Positions 60,412-64,000 of a DNA stretch of 64,000 nt are shown piece by piece. The notes under the pieces were generated by a model. That model was not told the origin of the DNA. It made no database searches and saw only the letters and a list, made by a program, of their open reading frames with translations. Positions within the stretch are counted from its first letter, which is position 1; every line of letters begins with the position of its first letter. The DNA comes from Orientallactaga sibirica (Eukaryota; Chordata; Mammalia; Rodentia; Dipodidae), in assembly GCA_036365145.1 (NCBI GenBank), contig JAEOAD010000005.1, forward strand, positions 248,001 to 312,000, read 5' to 3'. Position numbers and translations under genes: made by a program.

Positions 60412-60660
60412 GTCCTGCTAGATATCGTCTGGGAGGGGATGTCTGGAATATGACAGACCATAGATCCAAACACCTACCTTGCTGCTTCCTCAATTTAACT
60501 GAAGTCTAGTAATCACTGTACTAATTTTATCTTTGCATTCACTTTGCCACTTGTCTCATTATTTCTTCTCTCCAATGTCCTGCTTAGGGAGGTTTTATCC
60601 ATTCTGTTAAAAATTTTCATGTTCCCTCTGCTGGTTTACTCAGCAGCTGACTTCCAGCTC

Positions 60661-60994
60661 TGTGGTGATTTGATTCAGATATCCCATATAAACTATGTTT
60701 TCTGAATGCTAGGTCCTCAGCTGGTGGCAATTTGGATCTTCCTGGAGGCAGTGTATTATTGGGGGCGGGCTTATGACTGTTATAGCTAGCTTCCCCTTGC
60801 TAGTGTTTGGCATACTCCTGCCACTGATGTTCACCTGATATTGGCCAAGAGGCAATGTCCACCCTCTGCTCATGCTATCATTTTCCCCTGCCATCATGGA
60901 GCTTCCCCTCAGCTCTGTAAGCCAAAAATAAACTTTTCCTCCCACAAGCTGTTCTTGGTTGGGTGTTTTCTGATAGCAATGCAAGACTGACAAG
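60661..60994 (+). mobile_element. MaLR-type LTR
   Basis: Starts TGTGGTGATTTGATTCAGAT, carries AATAAA in GCCAAAAATAAACTTTTCC and ends near AGACTGACA. It is the same family as the 18220-18953 element, in sense. Confidence 0.7.
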
Positions 60995-61244
60995 CTTCAA
61001 AGCCATCTTTCTCTGTCTTGCTTTATGACATAGAAATCTGCTCAATCCATTTCTGCCTTGTAAGTTGGCTCTCTGTTAGATTCTGTCAACAAGTGACTTG
61101 AAAGGGAGACAAGCCTAAGAGGAAGAAGGGTTTTGCTCTTCCTTTTTAGCCTCCTGTCTGCTTGGGGTTACTGCAGTGATCAGTAATCATTGAAGAATCC
61201 AGTAGCAGTGCTTATGTGATCAGCTTTTTCATGCTACCCTCTTA

Positions 61245-61621
61245 TGGGAGTTTGAATGTATGCCCCCCCAGTAGACTCAGGCGTTTTATTAAAGCTTGTA
61301 ACTTAGACTTCCAGCTGCATGGTTGGAAGAGGTATCACTGTGGGCATATACTGGCATCTTGCCCTAAGATCTGATTCCCAACCTAAAGGTATGCATAGCA
61401 GTCTGAGCTCTGCCTGGGTCCTTGCTAATTTGCTTCTTGTTTTGTGCTTGCCTATGGTACAGACTGGTGGTGGTTTCTCTCTGTTTGGCTCTGTGCAGGG
61501 GCCCAGCCTCTTCCACCATTATGGAACTTCCTCTGGATCTGTAAGCTTCAAATAAATCCCTTCCTCCCATAAACTGTCTGGTTTGGAAGTTCATCCTGGT
61601 AGTGTGGAGCTGCCTACAACA
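61245..61621 (+). mobile_element. MaLR-type LTR, different subfamily
   Basis: Starts TGGGAGTTTGAATGTATGCC, has AATAAA in TTCAAATAAATCCCTTCC and ends CTACAACA. Confidence 0.7.
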
Positions 61622-61747
61622 CCTCTGCTGCCACCAACAGACTAATGCCAGGCATCTTTCTTAGCTTCTCTAGAGGATTTTCTTCCAAGTGTCTTAATTT
61701 TGGTTATTTATCTTTTGTTATAATTGTCCATTAACAATTTATTTGAA

Positions 61748-62069
61748 GCCGGGCGTGGTGGCGCACGCCTTTAATCACAGCATTCGGGAGGCAGAGGTAG
61801 GAGGATTGCCATGAGTTCGAGGCCACCCTGAGACTACATAGTGAATTCCAGGTCAGCCTGGGCTAGCGTGAGACCCTACCTTGAAAAAACAAAAACAAAA
61901 ACAAAACAAATAAATAAATAAAAATTATTTGAGTGCTAGAGAAGAGAGAATGGGCACACCAGGGCCTCCAGGCAGTACAAAAGAATTTCAGATGCATGTG
62001 CCATTTTGTGGATCAGGCTCTAGGTGGGTACTGGTATCTTTAAATGCTGAGTCATCTCTCTAACCCCTA
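61748..62069. mobile_element. B1-like (+) and decayed DIP-like (-) SINEs
   Basis: Well preserved B1-like 61748-61924 with (AAAT)n tail, then a degraded DIP-like reverse copy. Confidence 0.75.
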
Positions 62070-62532
62070 AATGTATGTTTTTTAAATAGGGGACAGTATA
62101 CATTTATAATAATCAAATCAGTACTAGTAAGAATTTCCACCTCAAACTTGAGTTAAAAAAAAATATTTGAGAGTTTGTTGATTGTAGCAGGGAAAGTATA
62201 GCTACTTGTATCCCTTGAGCAAAGACCAGTCTTCTACTCAGGAAAGGTTGTCCTCTTCAACTGAGTATGTAGCTTTGGGAGGGACACATATGGAGCAGTG
62301 AGGGGGGAAGGGGACACCTGCCTAGCTAGCCAGATCAGACATCAACCCTGGTGATCAAGGGGGTGACAGATATTGCAGCCAGATAATCCTCACATCCAAT
62401 TTTTTGTTTTTGATTGACAGGTTAAAAACTACACAGTTATAAAGTATAGTGTGATCAGGGTAATAAATCTTTCATCTAGGTACTGTTACTGTGTTTGGCG
62501 CCTTGGAGCTTTTTTGAATTTCTTGTTTGATT

Positions 62533-62842
62533 TTTAAGATAGGGTCTCACTCTAGTCCATGCTGACCTGGAATTGACTGTGTAGTCTCAGACTGACCTCA
62601 CACTGAGTGCTTTTCCTATCTCTGCCTCTCAAGTGCTGGGATAAAGGTGTGTACTACCATGCCCGGCTGGCAGAGAAGAGACAGAGAAAATGGGTGTGCC
62701 AAGACCTTCAGCTACTGCAATTGAACTCTAGATATACATACCACTTTGTGCATCTGGCTTTATGTGGGTACTGGGGAACTGAAACCAGGTCATTAGGCTT
62801 TGTAGGTGAGAGCCTTAACCACTGAGCCATCTCTCCAGCCCT
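62533..62842 (-). mobile_element. B1-like SINE fused to DIP-like SINE
   Basis: Reverse B1-like 62533-62667 abuts DIP-like 62668-62842 with no A-rich tail between them, as at 6130-6469. Confidence 0.75.
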
Positions 62843-63311
62843 CGTCTGAACTTCTAATTTGTTCCTTTAGCCTTCTTGATGTATCATAAAATAGGTACTT
62901 CAAAGTTCTTTTTAACACTTTAAATTAATCAGTTAAAAAAATCTTTACATTAAATTCACTGTTATTCAGATCATGGGTATTATAATTTCTGTTCTTAGAC
63001 TTGATTCTGATTCATTTTCTATACAGAGAAAAAAAAATTCTTCTTGATTATTGCCTGGTAGGTGGGAAATAAATACAACGATAAATCTATGGGAATAGAA
63101 AACTGCAGCTTGTCCAACAAACACTTGATAAAGTATATTTAGGTGAGAAACAAAGGCTAACAAACTATTTATAAAATGATCTTGCCACTGATGGAAGAAA
63201 TAGCTGGAAGGACACATAGTAATGATGCTCATCTCTGATGGTAATTTTATTTTCTTCATGGTTTTAAATATAGTTCCAGATCTTTAGTAAGTTTTTATTT
63301 GCTCACATGCT

Positions 63312-63575
63312 TTTTGAGACAGAGTCTCATTCTGTAACCCAGGTTAACCTTGAATTCACTAGGTAACCCAGACTTGCTTTTTCATAACAATCTTCCTGCC
63401 TCAACCTCCAAAGTGCTAGGATTACAAGCATAGGCCACTGTGCCCAGTTCTTATACAGTAATTGTTTTACAAAAAGAAAGGGAGCCACCCTTTTGAGGCC
63501 ACCTTGAGACTACATAGTGAATTCTAGGTCAGCTTTGGCTACAGTGAGACCCTGCCTTGAAAAACCAAACAAAAG
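63312..63575. mobile_element. Decayed B1-like (-) and partial B1-like (+)
   Basis: Reverse 63312-63452 and a 5'-truncated forward copy 63486-63575. Confidence 0.65.
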
Positions 63576-63710
63576 AAAGGGGAAAAAGTTAATTTTTAAA
63601 AATCCAGACAAAAAAATATATGAGTGGGCATTGTTAAAGTCTAACTGTGAAATGTTCTCTACAGGGCTTATGTTTTGGGTGCTTGTGGTGTTATTTTGAA
63701 GACGTGGAGC

Positions 63711-63990
63711 CTTGAGGATTTGGGGCCTGGCTGGCAGAAGCAGGGCACTTAGGGGTGCACATATGGAGGTTATATCTACCCATTTCCAGTCTTTCTCTCT
63801 GCTTCCTGGTGTACATGATGGGATTAGATTACAGCTTCATCTTTCAACTGCCATAGGTGAAGCTTTTCTCACTTTCATACCTTCCCCATCAAAGACTAAA
63901 ATCCCTCTGAAATTGTGAGCCAAACAAACTTTTCTCTTAAGATGTTCTGTTGAGTATTTAGTCACAGTGATACAAAAGGAATAAGATGTT
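63711..63990 (+). mobile_element. Probable LTR fragment
   Basis: GTGAGCCAAACAAACTTTTC and its context resemble the 3' part of MaLR/ERVL-type LTRs. The boundaries are not clear and the element may run off the window. Confidence 0.4.
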
Positions 63991-64000
63991 CTATTGAGTA

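Larger units (their letters stand above)
58936..64000 (-). other. DCTN4: DCTN4 intron, repeat-filled
   Basis: Sequence right of the last exon's acceptor. It contains a TTTA/TTTG microsatellite, several SINEs and three LTR-like elements, listed separately. No further DCTN4 exon was recognised. Confidence 0.7.

Noticed and set aside
60709..60993. Minus-strand protein of 94 codons at the right end
   Set aside because: Antisense translation of a MaLR LTR; the related LTR at 18220 gives a similar translation.
58936..64000. Penultimate DCTN4 exon
   Set aside because: Searched on the minus strand for residues before PDII (for example the PPKELVLAGKDA-like part) and found nothing convincing.

Overview
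The window is nuclear DNA from a rodent, most likely a jerboa-like species (Dipodidae). Two SINE types are scattered through it: a 7SL-derived B1-like element and a tRNA-derived element that resembles the DIP SINE (B2 superfamily) known from Dipodidae. L1 fragments, MaLR-type LTRs and microsatellites are also common. The family-level assignment is inferred from recalled repeat consensus sequences. No bacterial, plasmid or CRISPR-like structure was seen.

The genes, in order, are SYNPO (+), MYOZ3 (+), RBM22 (-) and DCTN4 (-). This is the order I recall for human chromosome 5q33. SYNPO enters from the left. Its large coding exon (1572-3955) has an internal splice donor at 3926 that allows two C-termini: one stops at 3955, the other uses a GC-rich terminal exon at 9818-10478. 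The spliced form ends at a poly(A) signal at 12382. MYOZ3 (calsarcin-3) has five recognisable coding exons between 15707 and 31578. RBM22 is complete: eleven coding exons (47404 down to 36178) join in frame to exactly 420 codons plus stop, and its first exon lies in a CpG island with a perfect CRE. Only the last coding exon (58722-58935) and 3' UTR of DCTN4 are visible. The right-hand 5 kb is DCTN4 intron filled with repeats.

The genes are functionally unrelated neighbours. SYNPO organises actin in podocytes and dendritic spines. MYOZ3 is a skeletal muscle Z-disc adaptor. RBM22 is a catalytic-core spliceosome factor. DCTN4 is the p62 subunit of dynactin. SYNPO and MYOZ3 both concern alpha-actinin-based actin structures.

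Points for a second look: a one-base excess in a C run that breaks the frame of the SYNPO terminal exon; a GC-AG intron in RBM22; a short MYOZ3 coding exon expected from mammalian orthologues but not found; a 5'-truncated L1 with a perfect 14-bp target site duplication in an RBM22 intron; a solo LTR nested in a MaLR LTR; and B1/DIP duplications, fusions and inverted pairs. I found no convincing undescribed gene system.
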